Shown in pieces: positions 35,496 to 44,147 of a DNA stretch of 64,000 bases. This DNA comes from Belliella buryatensis. GTDB lineage: Bacteria; Bacteroidota; Bacteroidia; Cytophagales; Cyclobacteriaceae. Below the pieces are notes generated by a model. The model ran no database searches, had not been told where the DNA came from, and saw only the letters and a list, made by a program, of their open reading frames with translations. The position numbers and the translations under genes are program-made. Location of the stretch: contig NZ_FZOK01000001.1 of assembly GCF_900188245.1 (NCBI RefSeq), positions 310,001 through 374,000 on the forward strand, written 5' to 3'. The stretch's first letter is position 1; each line of letters begins with the position of its first letter.

Positions 35496-36206
35496 TTACC
35501 CATAAAAATCACTTAGCCTAGCAAGTCCTTTTTTATCATTGACAATGATTTTTTTACCTTCAAATTCAATCAAATTATCTTTCTTAAATTCAGAAAGCAA
35601 CCTGATGACAGTCTCTGTAGCAGTACCAACTAAGCCTGCTATCTCTTCTCTAGTCAATACTACATCAATTTTTTCACCTTCACCTCCATCTACACCATAA
35701 GTATCACTGAGTTTCAGAAGCGTAAAAGCAAGTCTCTCCCTGATTGTTTTTTGTGTTGCATCAGTTAGTTTTTCTTCCATCATGCCGAGATCATTACAGA
35801 GTGCTTTTGTCAATCTTCTATGGAAATTGTTATCCTCTACCAAGACTTTCAAAAAGACTTCCTTAGGAACAAAACATATTTTGGCATCCTCGACAATTGT
35901 GGCTGTATTAGAATAAGCTTCTTCTCCAAGCATAGACGAGTATCCAAGAAAATCTCCCTTCTGAGCTAGCCGAATGATTTGTTCCTTACCGTTTGAGGCT
36001 GTTTTAAAAACCTTGACAATTCCAGAACTCACACAAAAGACACCGAGAGGCTTAGTCCCTTCGTAGTACAAAATCTGTCCTTTCTTATGTGATATGAAAT
36101 TCTTATTATCGGAAATATTGCAAAGATGAACATCCGTCAAATCTGCAAACATTGAAAATTTCCTACTTAGACAAAGTTCACACGGACTTGCTTTTTCTCT
36201 AATCAT
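35496..36206 (-). CDS. Crp/Fnr-family regulator with N-terminal CxxC
   Basis: A 236-residue regulator: N-terminal cysteine segment, cNMP-binding-like beta roll (about 30-145), dimer helix and a winged helix (about 165-230) with VLTREEIAGLVGTATETVIRLLSEF as the recognition helix. Cys9 and Cys12 (SPCELC) plus Cys29 recall the cluster-binding cysteines of FNR, although the spacing to Cys29 is longer. This suggests oxygen or redox sensing, which would fit nearby rhodanese and redox genes. It is a single-gene unit. Confidence 0.88.
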   Translation of the reverse strand: MIREKASPCELCLSRKFSMFADLTDVHLCNISDNKNFISHKKGQILYYEGTKPLGVFCVSSGIVKVFKTASNGKEQIIRLAQKGDFLGYSSMLGEEAYSNTATIVEDAKICFVPKEVFLKVLVEDNNFHRRLTKALCNDLGMMEEKLTDATQKTIRERLAFTLLKLSDTYGVDGGEGEKIDVVLTREEIAGLVGTATETVIRLLSEFKKDNLIEFEGKKIIVNDKKGLARLSDFYG

Positions 36207-36296
36207 AGCCTAAAATGGGGTTAATATTATTCACTTCTTCAATGTCTAAATATAATCAAAAAACAAACATTTGTCATATAATTGAGAAGCAATAAA

Positions 36297-36767
36297 CTAA
36301 ATTCTAGGCAAATCACTGATTTGAACAAAGTTATTACTCAATTCCTCAAATTTCATAAAAATATGCTGTTTACCATTACTGATTCCTAAATATGGAGCTT
36401 GGATAGTTTTGTTGTAAACGCAGACCTGTTCCACTGTTTTCTGAGTGAGCTTCACATCAGACGCCTTACATTCTACTAATAAAAATGGCGCTCCGTTTCT
36501 ATCATACACAAGTACATCAAATCTTTTTTGAAGTCGGTTATATTTCAAACCTCTTTCCAAAGCAAACAAGCTTCTTGGATAGTCGTATTTTTGAATCAAG
36601 ACTTGAATGATATGCTGACGGATCCATTCTTCTGGTGTTAAAATCAAATATTTTTTACGTAGTGGATCAAATATGCTCAACTTTCCATCTTGCTCGTCTT
36701 GAAATTTGAACTCAAATTTGGGGAAATTGAGCGGTTCACTCAAAAAAGGAAATCTTTCATCCATCAT
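36297..36767 (-). CDS. Stand-alone HSDR_N-type nuclease domain protein
   Basis: A 156-residue protein matching the N-terminal domain of type I restriction R subunits (HSDR_N_2): LTPEEWIRQHIIQVLIQKYDYP and the catalytic FDVLVYDRNGAPFLLVECKA (D...E-x-K). No helicase or methylase is adjacent, so it is a stand-alone domain. Such short proteins are common in Bacteroidota and their role is unknown; it need not be a defence gene. Confidence 0.82.
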   Translation of the reverse strand: MMDERFPFLSEPLNFPKFEFKFQDEQDGKLSIFDPLRKKYLILTPEEWIRQHIIQVLIQKYDYPRSLFALERGLKYNRLQKRFDVLVYDRNGAPFLLVECKASDVKLTQKTVEQVCVYNKTIQAPYLGISNGKQHIFMKFEELSNNFVQISDLPRI

Positions 36768-36821
36768 GACACAAATATGTTAGGTTTTAGTCAAGAAAAA
36801 GACCGAATCTGCGAAAAAATT

Positions 36822-36849
36822 ATAGGCTCCTTTTTGAAAAGGAGCCTAT
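36822..36849 (-). terminator. Intrinsic terminator of the DUF4136 gene
   Basis: ATAGGCTCC-TTTT...GGAGCCTAT with AT pairing in the inner stem, followed on the minus strand by TAATTTTTT. It is 28 bases after the stop. Confidence 0.85.
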
Positions 36850-36876
36850 CAATCACAATTTGTGAGCAAAATTTAT

Positions 36877-37461
36877 TTAATTCCTTGTTAAGACCCTAAA
36901 CTGGTCCATGACCTTATAAGTAGCTCGTGTAAGATCTGTTTTTAATTCAGGCGAACTATAATCAAAAATTGCTGAAGTGTAGCCTTGCCAAACAGTATTC
37001 CCTCTTTTGTTATCTATAACAAAGACAACCAACATCCCATCATTTTGAGCATATTTTACACGATTATAATTCTCATCCTTTTCTTTGAGTTCATCCTTCA
37101 GCACCTCCTCTTCCTCAGTCACTAATGCCCCTTTTCTTTGCAACCAATAATCAAAGTTTGGCTGGTCGTACCCTCTATATTTCACCTCTTCTTTATACAC
37201 TTTATAATTGACTAGTAAATCTGGCCTTGATTCATCAAATCTAAACCCTTGAGAATCCAGTCTATTGGAAATGGAGCGACGAATGATATCAACTACTTCC
37301 ATGTCTTCATGATCATCTGGATTTTCTACAAACCCAAATGTTTTATATCTTTTGAAATTCGCAGAATAATTAAAATCATACTCTGCAATATAATCTTTTT
37401 GAGACATGCATCCTGTGCCTATAATAAGGAAAACAAGGAAAGCTAATTTGAGATTTTTCAT
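36877..37461 (-). CDS. DUF4136 lipoprotein
   Basis: A 194-residue lipoprotein. The start is the ATG at 37461 (MKNLKLAFLVFLIIGTGC; lipobox Cys18); the frame is open 30 codons further but those residues are not signal-like. The mature protein has the DUF4136 pattern YDFNYSANFKRYKTFGFV at the start and RATYKVMDQFRV at the end. Outer-membrane lipoproteins of this family have no established function. Single-gene unit with its own terminator. Confidence 0.85.
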   Translation of the reverse strand: MKNLKLAFLVFLIIGTGCMSQKDYIAEYDFNYSANFKRYKTFGFVENPDDHEDMEVVDIIRRSISNRLDSQGFRFDESRPDLLVNYKVYKEEVKYRGYDQPNFDYWLQRKGALVTEEEEVLKDELKEKDENYNRVKYAQNDGMLVVFVIDNKRGNTVWQGYTSAIFDYSSPELKTDLTRATYKVMDQFRVLTRN

Positions 37462-37723
37462 ACTGAAATAGGTAAAGTTATCAATCAAATATTCACATTT
37501 TGGAATTTTCTTTAATTTAAGCAGTGATTTTATCAAAATGAAGTAAAACAAAAAATTAACTTCATATATGAATTTTTGTTTGTGAAATATAGGATATTGG
37601 AGATCAAAGATTTATGCGATTTTTTTTAAGAAAAAATGCCCAAATCACGCTAGAATCGCTTACTTTCGTTAAGAAATCAATGGTAAAAATCATTGAAAAA
37701 ATCATCTAAAAAACTTAAAAAAT

Positions 37724-38443
37724 ATGTCACTTTTTATCATTGGTGATGTGCACGGTTGCTTCCATACATATCTCAAGTTGATGGATCATTGGGAACCAAA
37801 AACTGAGACGCTGATACAGCTTGGAGACCTAGTCGACAGGGGGAACTTTTCTCCTTTGACTATCAGGCTTGCATTTGAGGTCAAGAAGGTGTTCAAAAAC
37901 TCCGTCCATTTCCTAAGAGGCAATCATGAGCAGATGATGATTAGGTATCTTCAAGGTGAGCCAAATTCTGAGCATTGGCTTGAAAACGGAGGCAGAGAAA
38001 CTTTGGAGCAATTTAAAGCACATAAGCTGGACCCATACTTTTATTTGGGCTGGTTGAACACCATGCCTTTATCTTGGGAAAATAAGAATGTCTTGATCTC
38101 CCATGCTGGGTTTTCTGGTGTAGGTTCACCCTTTGATATTCATAATCCAGATGGAGTTCTATGGAATAGGAAACCCTTGATTCACATGGGTAAACTTCAA
38201 ATCATTGGACATACACCATTGACTGGAACCAATCCAGAATATCTTGAAGCTTCCAACTCTTGGAATATAGATACAGGAGCTTATAAAGGGAATTACCTTA
38301 CGGGTATCAAACTAAAGAAGGATGGAACTTTGATCGAAGTCATTACTATACCAACTGACCCTAGAGATATAGAGCATAAAAACACATTACCTACAGGAAT
38401 GGTCATCAACAATAAAGGACAAAACATCAGTTTATCAAATTGA
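37724..38443 (+). CDS. Calcineurin-like metallophosphatase
   Basis: A 239-residue cytoplasmic phosphatase of the PPP/ApaH-like group: GDVHGC (8-13), LGDLVDRG, LRGNHEQMM and a C-terminal IIGHTPLTG metal-binding motif. It could act on phosphoproteins or dinucleotide polyphosphates. Transcribed alone and convergent with manC across a strong hairpin. Confidence 0.9.
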   Translation: MSLFIIGDVHGCFHTYLKLMDHWEPKTETLIQLGDLVDRGNFSPLTIRLAFEVKKVFKNSVHFLRGNHEQMMIRYLQGEPNSEHWLENGGRETLEQFKAHKLDPYFYLGWLNTMPLSWENKNVLISHAGFSGVGSPFDIHNPDGVLWNRKPLIHMGKLQIIGHTPLTGTNPEYLEASNSWNIDTGAYKGNYLTGIKLKKDGTLIEVITIPTDPRDIEHKNTLPTGMVINNKGQNISLSN

Positions 38444-38445
38444 TA

Positions 38446-38484
38446 AAAAAAGGGGAAGACTATACAAAGTCTTCCCCTTTTGCT
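38446..38484. terminator. Bidirectional terminator overlapping the manC 3' end
   Basis: AAAAGGGGAAGACT (38450-38463) pairs with AGTCTTCCCCTTTT (38468-38481), with A and T runs outside. One arm is also the last five codons of manC, so coding and termination share sequence. Confidence 0.85.
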
Positions 38485-39533
38485 TTGGCATCAATGACAA
38501 ATTCCCTGAACTTCTTTTCGGCATCTAGCTTACATATCAATAATACATTTTCAGATTCATTGATCAGATAGTTATTTAAACCTTGGACTACCACAAGCTT
38601 ATCTGAATTTACTTTGATATAGGAATTCTCTGTGTCGTACAAAAGGGCATTTGCTTCAACGACGTTATTTCCTTTATCTTTTGGTTGCAACTCGTACAAA
38701 CTCATCCAAGACCCCAAATCCGACCATCCAAAATCCCCTAAGACGACATATACCTGATTCGATTTTTCCATGATTCCATAATCAATGGAAACATTTTTAA
38801 CTTGGGAATAAGCTTTATTGATAAATGCTTCTTCCCTATCAGTATCATAAAATGCAAAACCTTCCTCAAAAATCTCGGCTACCTCAGGCATGAATTTTTC
38901 AAAAGCATGAATAATACTTTGAACTTTCCATGCAAACATCCCTGAATTCCAAACAAAGTCACCACTTTCAATAAACGCTTTGGCTAATTTAGCATTTGGC
39001 TTTTCAGTAAAGGTCTTTACTTTTTTTGCTTCAGCCTTCTCGTTGACAATGTATTGGATATACCCATAACCAGTCTCAGGACGATTTGGCTTGATCCCAA
39101 TTGTGATCAAGTGATTTTCAATATCCGCAGCTTGAAGTGATTGTTTGATTTTTTGAATAAAATTGAATTCTTTAAGAATCAAGTGATCTGCTGGAGTAAC
39201 TACTACTTTGGCTTCTGAGTCTTTTTGAGCAATTTTATAACTTGCATAAGCAATGCATGCAGCTGTGTTTCTTCTCAGAGGTTCAGATAAAATTTGAGAT
39301 TCTGGAATTTCCGGTAATTGTTCTTTGACCAAATGTTGATACTTTTTATTGGTAACAACAAAAAATCTATCTATATCAGTCAAATTTAAAAATCTATCAA
39401 AAGTCATCTGAAGAAGTGTCCTTCCTGTTCCTAGGACATCTAAAAACTGCTTTGGTTTTCCGTGTCTACTATATGGCCAAAAGCGGGAACCTATTCCACC
39501 TGCCATGATCACAATATATGGTTTATCCTGCAT
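38460..39533 (-). CDS. manC: Mannose-1-phosphate guanylyltransferase
   Basis: Makes GDP-mannose from GTP and mannose-1-phosphate for surface polysaccharide. The 357 residues show the nucleotidyltransferase signature MAGGIGSRFWPYSRHGKPKQF near the N-terminus, TPADHLI, ETGYGYI, FTEKP and the FVWNSGMFAWK motif. No phosphomannose isomerase domain is fused. It lies 9 bases after kdsD, so sugar-activating and Kdo-pathway genes are co-transcribed. Confidence 0.92.
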   Translation of the reverse strand: MQDKPYIVIMAGGIGSRFWPYSRHGKPKQFLDVLGTGRTLLQMTFDRFLNLTDIDRFFVVTNKKYQHLVKEQLPEIPESQILSEPLRRNTAACIAYASYKIAQKDSEAKVVVTPADHLILKEFNFIQKIKQSLQAADIENHLITIGIKPNRPETGYGYIQYIVNEKAEAKKVKTFTEKPNAKLAKAFIESGDFVWNSGMFAWKVQSIIHAFEKFMPEVAEIFEEGFAFYDTDREEAFINKAYSQVKNVSIDYGIMEKSNQVYVVLGDFGWSDLGSWMSLYELQPKDKGNNVVEANALLYDTENSYIKVNSDKLVVVQGLNNYLINESENVLLICKLDAEKKFREFVIDAKAKGEDFV

Positions 39534-39542
39534 CTCAATTAA

Positions 39543-40511
39543 TTAAACTATTCCTTCTTTCATCAAATCGTGAATATGGATGAAACCTACAATTTTATCA
39601 GCATCCATTGCAACCAATTGGGTAATATTGTGTTCTTTCATTTCATTAAGTGCTCTTATAGCAAATTCAGTCTGAGCTATTGATTTTGGATTTTTAGTCA
39701 TGATTTCTGAAGCCCTTACTTGATTGATGTCAGCTCCAGAAAGTAGCATTCTTCTCAAATCCCCATCTGTAATAATCCCCAAGAGTTGATCATTGTCATC
39801 TACTACAGCAGTAGCCCCCAACCTTTTGCTACTGATCTCAACGATGATTTCTGATAAAGGTGCGTTTTCAGAGACTTTGGGGGCTAGATTTTTTGGAACC
39901 ACATCAGCGACTGTTAGGTAAAGCTGCTTCCCAAGAGCACCCCCAGGATGGTATTTGGCAAAATCTTCTGACGAAAAACCTCGTGCTTCTAACAAGCAGA
40001 CAGCTAAAGCATCCCCCATTGCCATGTGTACTGTGGTACTAGTAGTAGGAGCAAGATTATTTGGACAGGCTTCCTCTGCAATAGTAGCATTGAGCACATA
40101 GTCCGCATGCTCAGCCAAATAACTTTTAGTATTACTTACCAATGCAATCAACTTGGATCCTAATCTTTTGAGAAGAGGAACTAAAACTTTTATCTCTGGT
40201 GTATTGCCACTTTTTGAAATACAAATTACAAAATCTTCTTTTTGGATCATACCTAGATCACCATGAATAGCATCGGCTGCATGCATAAAAAGTGCGGGTG
40301 TCCCAGTAGAGTTAAGTGTAGCTACAATTTTGTTTGCAATGATGGCACTTTTGCCGATTCCAGTGATCACTACCCTACCCTCTGAAGACAATATAGCTTC
40401 CACACAAGTCACAAAATCCTCGTCAATGTAATTTATTAGATTTTGTATTGCTTCAGACTCCTTTTGAAGGACCTTTATAGCGCTTGTTTTAATATTTTTT
40501 GTTAATTTCAA
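39543..40511 (-). CDS. kdsD: Arabinose-5-phosphate isomerase (KpsF/GutQ family)
   Basis: First step of Kdo synthesis (ribulose-5-P to arabinose-5-P). The 322 residues combine a SIS domain (about 30-190; VVITGIGKSAIIANKIVATLNSTG, SKSGNTPE, HPGGALGK) and two CBS domains at the C-terminus. Upstream of manC by 9 bases and divergent from recQ. Fits lipopolysaccharide core synthesis. Confidence 0.92.
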   Translation of the reverse strand: MKLTKNIKTSAIKVLQKESEAIQNLINYIDEDFVTCVEAILSSEGRVVITGIGKSAIIANKIVATLNSTGTPALFMHAADAIHGDLGMIQKEDFVICISKSGNTPEIKVLVPLLKRLGSKLIALVSNTKSYLAEHADYVLNATIAEEACPNNLAPTTSTTVHMAMGDALAVCLLEARGFSSEDFAKYHPGGALGKQLYLTVADVVPKNLAPKVSENAPLSEIIVEISSKRLGATAVVDDNDQLLGIITDGDLRRMLLSGADINQVRASEIMTKNPKSIAQTEFAIRALNEMKEHNITQLVAMDADKIVGFIHIHDLMKEGIV

Positions 40512-40530
40512 TTTTGACGGGCTTTATCAT

Positions 40531-40549
40531 TAAATTTGTATCAAAGGTA
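40531..40549. promoter_or_regulatory. Overlapping divergent -7 boxes (recQ and kdsD)
   Basis: TAAATTTG at 40531-40538 on the plus strand and TACCTTTG at 40549-40542 on the minus strand both match TAnnTTTG. They face recQ and kdsD respectively in the 100-base divergent spacer. No convincing -33 boxes at the usual spacing. Confidence 0.4.
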
Positions 40550-40611
40550 AAAAAGAAATCCTTAAAGTTTAATGAAAGCCCTAAAGAGGGACATTAAAAC
40601 ATGCACGTGAA

Positions 40612-42789
40612 GTGGATCAGAAAGTAAAAGATAATCTCAAACAGATATTTGGTTTTAGCCAGTTTCGCGGAAACCAGGAAGCCATCGTAGACAATATTCT
40701 TGGAGGCAGTAATACCTTCGTCATCATGCCTACAGGAGCCGGTAAGTCTCTTTGCTATCAGCTCCCTGCTGTGATCAAGGATGGGACAGCCGTAGTCATC
40801 TCCCCATTGATAGCCTTGATGAAGAATCAGGTAGATCAACTCAATGCATTTGGAATCAATGCTTATTTTCTCAACTCCACCCTCAATAAATCTGAAACCA
40901 ATAAGGTCAAGAAAGAAGTTTTGGCTGGAAAAACCAAGCTTCTCTATGTGGCGCCAGAGTCCTTGACGAAGGAGGAGAATGTGCAGTTTCTTAAAGAAGC
41001 CAACTTAAGCTTTGTGGCCATTGACGAAGCGCATTGTATTTCAGAATGGGGGCATGACTTTAGACCAGAATACAGAAGGATCAAATCAATCATTGCTCAG
41101 ATAGGCGAAAAATTACCCATTATTGCCTTGACAGCTACCGCTACTCCAAAAGTACAGCAGGATATACAACGTAACCTTCAAATGGAGGAAGCTGACCTAT
41201 ATAAGTCTTCTTTTAATAGAACCAACCTCTATTATGAAGTTCGCCCCAAAGTAAAAAACGAGACCAAAAAGCAGATCATCAAATACATCAAAGGTCAAAA
41301 AGGTAAGTCCGGCATTATCTATTGCTTAAGTAGAAAAAAAGTAGAAGAAATAGCTGCTTTGCTACAAGTAAATGGTATCAATGCAGCACCTTACCATGCT
41401 GGCTTGGATCAGTCTGTCAGAATCAAAAATCAAGATGACTTCCTCAATGAAGAAGTCGATGTGATTGTAGCTACCATCGCTTTTGGGATGGGGATTGATA
41501 AGCCTGATGTGCGATATGTTATACATTATGATGTACCTAAATCCCTTGAAGGTTATTACCAAGAGACAGGAAGAGCTGGTAGGGATGGGCTAGAAGGGCA
41601 TTGCTTGATGTTTTACAGATATGATGATATCATCAAGCTGGATAAATTCAACAAAGACAAACCTGTCACCGAACGAGAAAATGCCAAGGTCTTGCTTCAG
41701 GAAATGGCTGCTTATGCAGAAAGTTCTGTTTGCAGAAGAAAAACGCTCCTCCATTATTTCGGAGAGTACATGGAAAAAGACTGTGGATTCTGCGACAACT
41801 GCAAACATCCAAAAGAAAAATTCGATGGAAAGGACTATTTGGTTACGGCTATACAAGCGGTAAAAGAAACCAACAATCGATTCAATATTGACCACATAGT
41901 CAATGTGATCCGCGGAGAGCAAAACGATTACATGGTCAGCTATAGTCATGATAAGTTAGCACTTTTTGGCATTGGTAAGGATGATGATGAAAGGCTATGG
42001 AAAACAGTGATCAGACAGGCCATGATCAATGATTTTCTTGAAAAAGACATTGAAAATTATGGTGTCATAAAAATTACTCAAAAAGGACAAGATTTCCTAA
42101 AAGAGCCTTACGGTATACAAATGAGCAAAGATCATGATTTTGAACAAATGATGATCGACGAAACTCCTGAGGTATTGTCTGCTAATGGGAAATCTTATGA
42201 CGAAAATCTTTTTGAGCTGCTCAAGGCAGAAAGAAAAAAGGTTGCAAAATCCAAAGGTCTACCACCTTATGTAATTTTTCAAGACCCCTCTCTGGAAGAG
42301 ATGGCCACTGTATACCCAACCACCCGTGAGGAATTGGCCCAAATTAATGGGGTGGGAATGGGAAAAGTAGCTAAATTTGGAGCGTCTTTCTTAAAGTTAA
42401 TCGCTACTTATGTAGAAGAAAATGATATTATGACGGCTTCAGATGTGGTCGTCAAAACATCAGGAAGTCGATCAAAAGTTAAAATATCAATTATTCAGCA
42501 AGTAGATAGAAAAATAGATTTGGATGAAATTGCTGAAAACCTAAACCTTTCCATGAGTGAATTGCTACAAGAGATAGAGCAAATCATCTATAGTGGGACC
42601 AAGTTGAATATCAATTATTACATCGAAAATATCATGGACGAAGAAAGAGAAGATCTTCTCCACGAATATTTCATGAATGCTGAAACAGACAATATCAAAG
42701 CTGCATTAAATGAATTAGAAGACGAGGACTTTGCTGAAGAAGAAATCAGAGTGTACAGAGTTAAATTCATTTCAGAGCACGCCAATTAA
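40612..42789 (+). CDS. recQ: ATP-dependent DNA helicase RecQ
   Basis: A 725-residue 3'-5' helicase for recombination and fork repair. It begins with a GTG at 40612; the ATG at 40601 is out of frame and stops quickly, and the domain starts right after the GTG. Motifs: FSQFRGNQEAIVDNIL, Walker A MPTGAGKS (about 39-46), DEAH in AIDEAHCISEWGHDF, QETGRAGRDG, zinc cysteines in CRRKTLLHYFGE...CGFCDNC, an RQC winged helix and an HRDC domain (about 535-605). A C-terminal extension of about 100 residues follows HRDC, usual for the group. Confidence 0.95.
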   Translation: MDQKVKDNLKQIFGFSQFRGNQEAIVDNILGGSNTFVIMPTGAGKSLCYQLPAVIKDGTAVVISPLIALMKNQVDQLNAFGINAYFLNSTLNKSETNKVKKEVLAGKTKLLYVAPESLTKEENVQFLKEANLSFVAIDEAHCISEWGHDFRPEYRRIKSIIAQIGEKLPIIALTATATPKVQQDIQRNLQMEEADLYKSSFNRTNLYYEVRPKVKNETKKQIIKYIKGQKGKSGIIYCLSRKKVEEIAALLQVNGINAAPYHAGLDQSVRIKNQDDFLNEEVDVIVATIAFGMGIDKPDVRYVIHYDVPKSLEGYYQETGRAGRDGLEGHCLMFYRYDDIIKLDKFNKDKPVTERENAKVLLQEMAAYAESSVCRRKTLLHYFGEYMEKDCGFCDNCKHPKEKFDGKDYLVTAIQAVKETNNRFNIDHIVNVIRGEQNDYMVSYSHDKLALFGIGKDDDERLWKTVIRQAMINDFLEKDIENYGVIKITQKGQDFLKEPYGIQMSKDHDFEQMMIDETPEVLSANGKSYDENLFELLKAERKKVAKSKGLPPYVIFQDPSLEEMATVYPTTREELAQINGVGMGKVAKFGASFLKLIATYVEENDIMTASDVVVKTSGSRSKVKISIIQQVDRKIDLDEIAENLNLSMSELLQEIEQIIYSGTKLNINYYIENIMDEEREDLLHEYFMNAETDNIKAALNELEDEDFAEEEIRVYRVKFISEHAN

Positions 42790-42804
42790 ACCGAATTTCA
42801 TTCC

Positions 42805-44103
42805 ATGAATATACTATTATTAGGTAGCGGAGGAAGAGAACATGCCTTCGCTTGGAAGATCATAAACAGTCAAAACTGCACCAAACTTTTTGTAGCCCCT
42901 GGAAATGCAGGCACAGCTCAAATCGCGGAAAATGTCAATTTATCCATTACTGATTTTGCTAAAATCACAGAATTTGTATTGGCCAATCAAATCGAGATGA
43001 TCGTAGTAGGTCCGGAGGAACCGTTGGTCAAAGGAATTGTGGATTATTTCGAGTCAAATCCTCAAACAGCTAATATTCCCGTAATTGGCCCAAGCAAAGA
43101 GGGAGCACAACTTGAAGGATCTAAAGATTATTCCAAGCAGTTTATGGATCGCCATCAAATCCCAACAGCTGCTTCAGAGACATTCACCAAGGAAAATATA
43201 GAAGAAGGGCTAAATTTCATTGACAAGCAACAAACTCCCATCGTACTTAAAGCAGATGGACTTGCAGCTGGAAAAGGAGTATTGATTTGTCAAAGTCACC
43301 AAGAAGCCAAGGACTACTTGAAAGAAATGCTACTTGAAAGCAAATTTGGAGATGCATCTTCAAAAGTTGTCATTGAGCAATTTTTGGATGGAATAGAACT
43401 TTCTGTATTTGTAGCTACCGATGGTAAAAGTTACAAAATCCTCCCGGAGGCAAAGGATTACAAAAGAATCGGCGAAGCAGACACAGGCCTGAATACCGGC
43501 GGAATGGGAGCAGTGAGCCCAGTCCCATTTGCTGATGTAGCTTTCATGCAAAAAGTAGAAGAAAGAGTGGTGATCCCTACTGTCAAAGGCTTACAAGAAG
43601 AGTCTATCAGATACACTGGGTTTCTCTTCATAGGCTTGATGAATATTGGAGGGGATCCTTATGTCATAGAGTACAATGTGCGCATGGGAGACCCCGAAAC
43701 CCAGGCAGTCTTACCGAGAATCAACAGTGATTTCGTAGATTTATTGCATGCAATGGGAACCAAGCAGCTAGATCAATATAAAATTGAGCTGGAAAGCTTC
43801 ACCACAACCACAGTAGTCATGGTGGCGGGTGGTTATCCAGGGGACTATCGAAAAGGAGACAAAATCTCTGGGCTGGATAGATTTGGAAATGATAACACTG
43901 CGCTAATCTTTCATGCAGGGACTACGCTGAATGAAAAAAATGAAGTCCTTACCAACGGTGGTCGCGTCATGGCTATCACTGGTATAGGACATGATGTCCA
44001 ACAGGCTCTTGTAAATGCTTATGAAACAGTGTCTGGTATTTGCTGGGATGACTTATATTTCAGAAAAGACATAGGACAGGATATTTTGAGATTACAGAAG
44101 TAA
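42805..44103 (+). CDS. purD: Phosphoribosylamine-glycine ligase
   Basis: Second step of purine synthesis. The 432 residues show the PurD signature LLLGSGGREHAFAWKI at the start, the ATP-grasp segment LKADGLAAGKGVLIC, DYKRIGEADTGLNTGGMGA and FNVRMGDPETQ-like YNVRMGDPETQAV near residue 290. It starts 16 bases after recQ, so the two may be co-transcribed. No fusion partner. Confidence 0.96.
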   Translation: MNILLLGSGGREHAFAWKIINSQNCTKLFVAPGNAGTAQIAENVNLSITDFAKITEFVLANQIEMIVVGPEEPLVKGIVDYFESNPQTANIPVIGPSKEGAQLEGSKDYSKQFMDRHQIPTAASETFTKENIEEGLNFIDKQQTPIVLKADGLAAGKGVLICQSHQEAKDYLKEMLLESKFGDASSKVVIEQFLDGIELSVFVATDGKSYKILPEAKDYKRIGEADTGLNTGGMGAVSPVPFADVAFMQKVEERVVIPTVKGLQEESIRYTGFLFIGLMNIGGDPYVIEYNVRMGDPETQAVLPRINSDFVDLLHAMGTKQLDQYKIELESFTTTTVVMVAGGYPGDYRKGDKISGLDRFGNDNTALIFHAGTTLNEKNEVLTNGGRVMAITGIGHDVQQALVNAYETVSGICWDDLYFRKDIGQDILRLQK

Positions 44104-44147
44104 ACCCAAACCAAGGAGGAGCAAAGGCTCCCTAGATATAAAGAATT

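Noticed and set aside
36297-36767. Restriction-modification system
   Set aside because: Only an HSDR_N domain is present; there is no methylase, specificity or helicase gene nearby.
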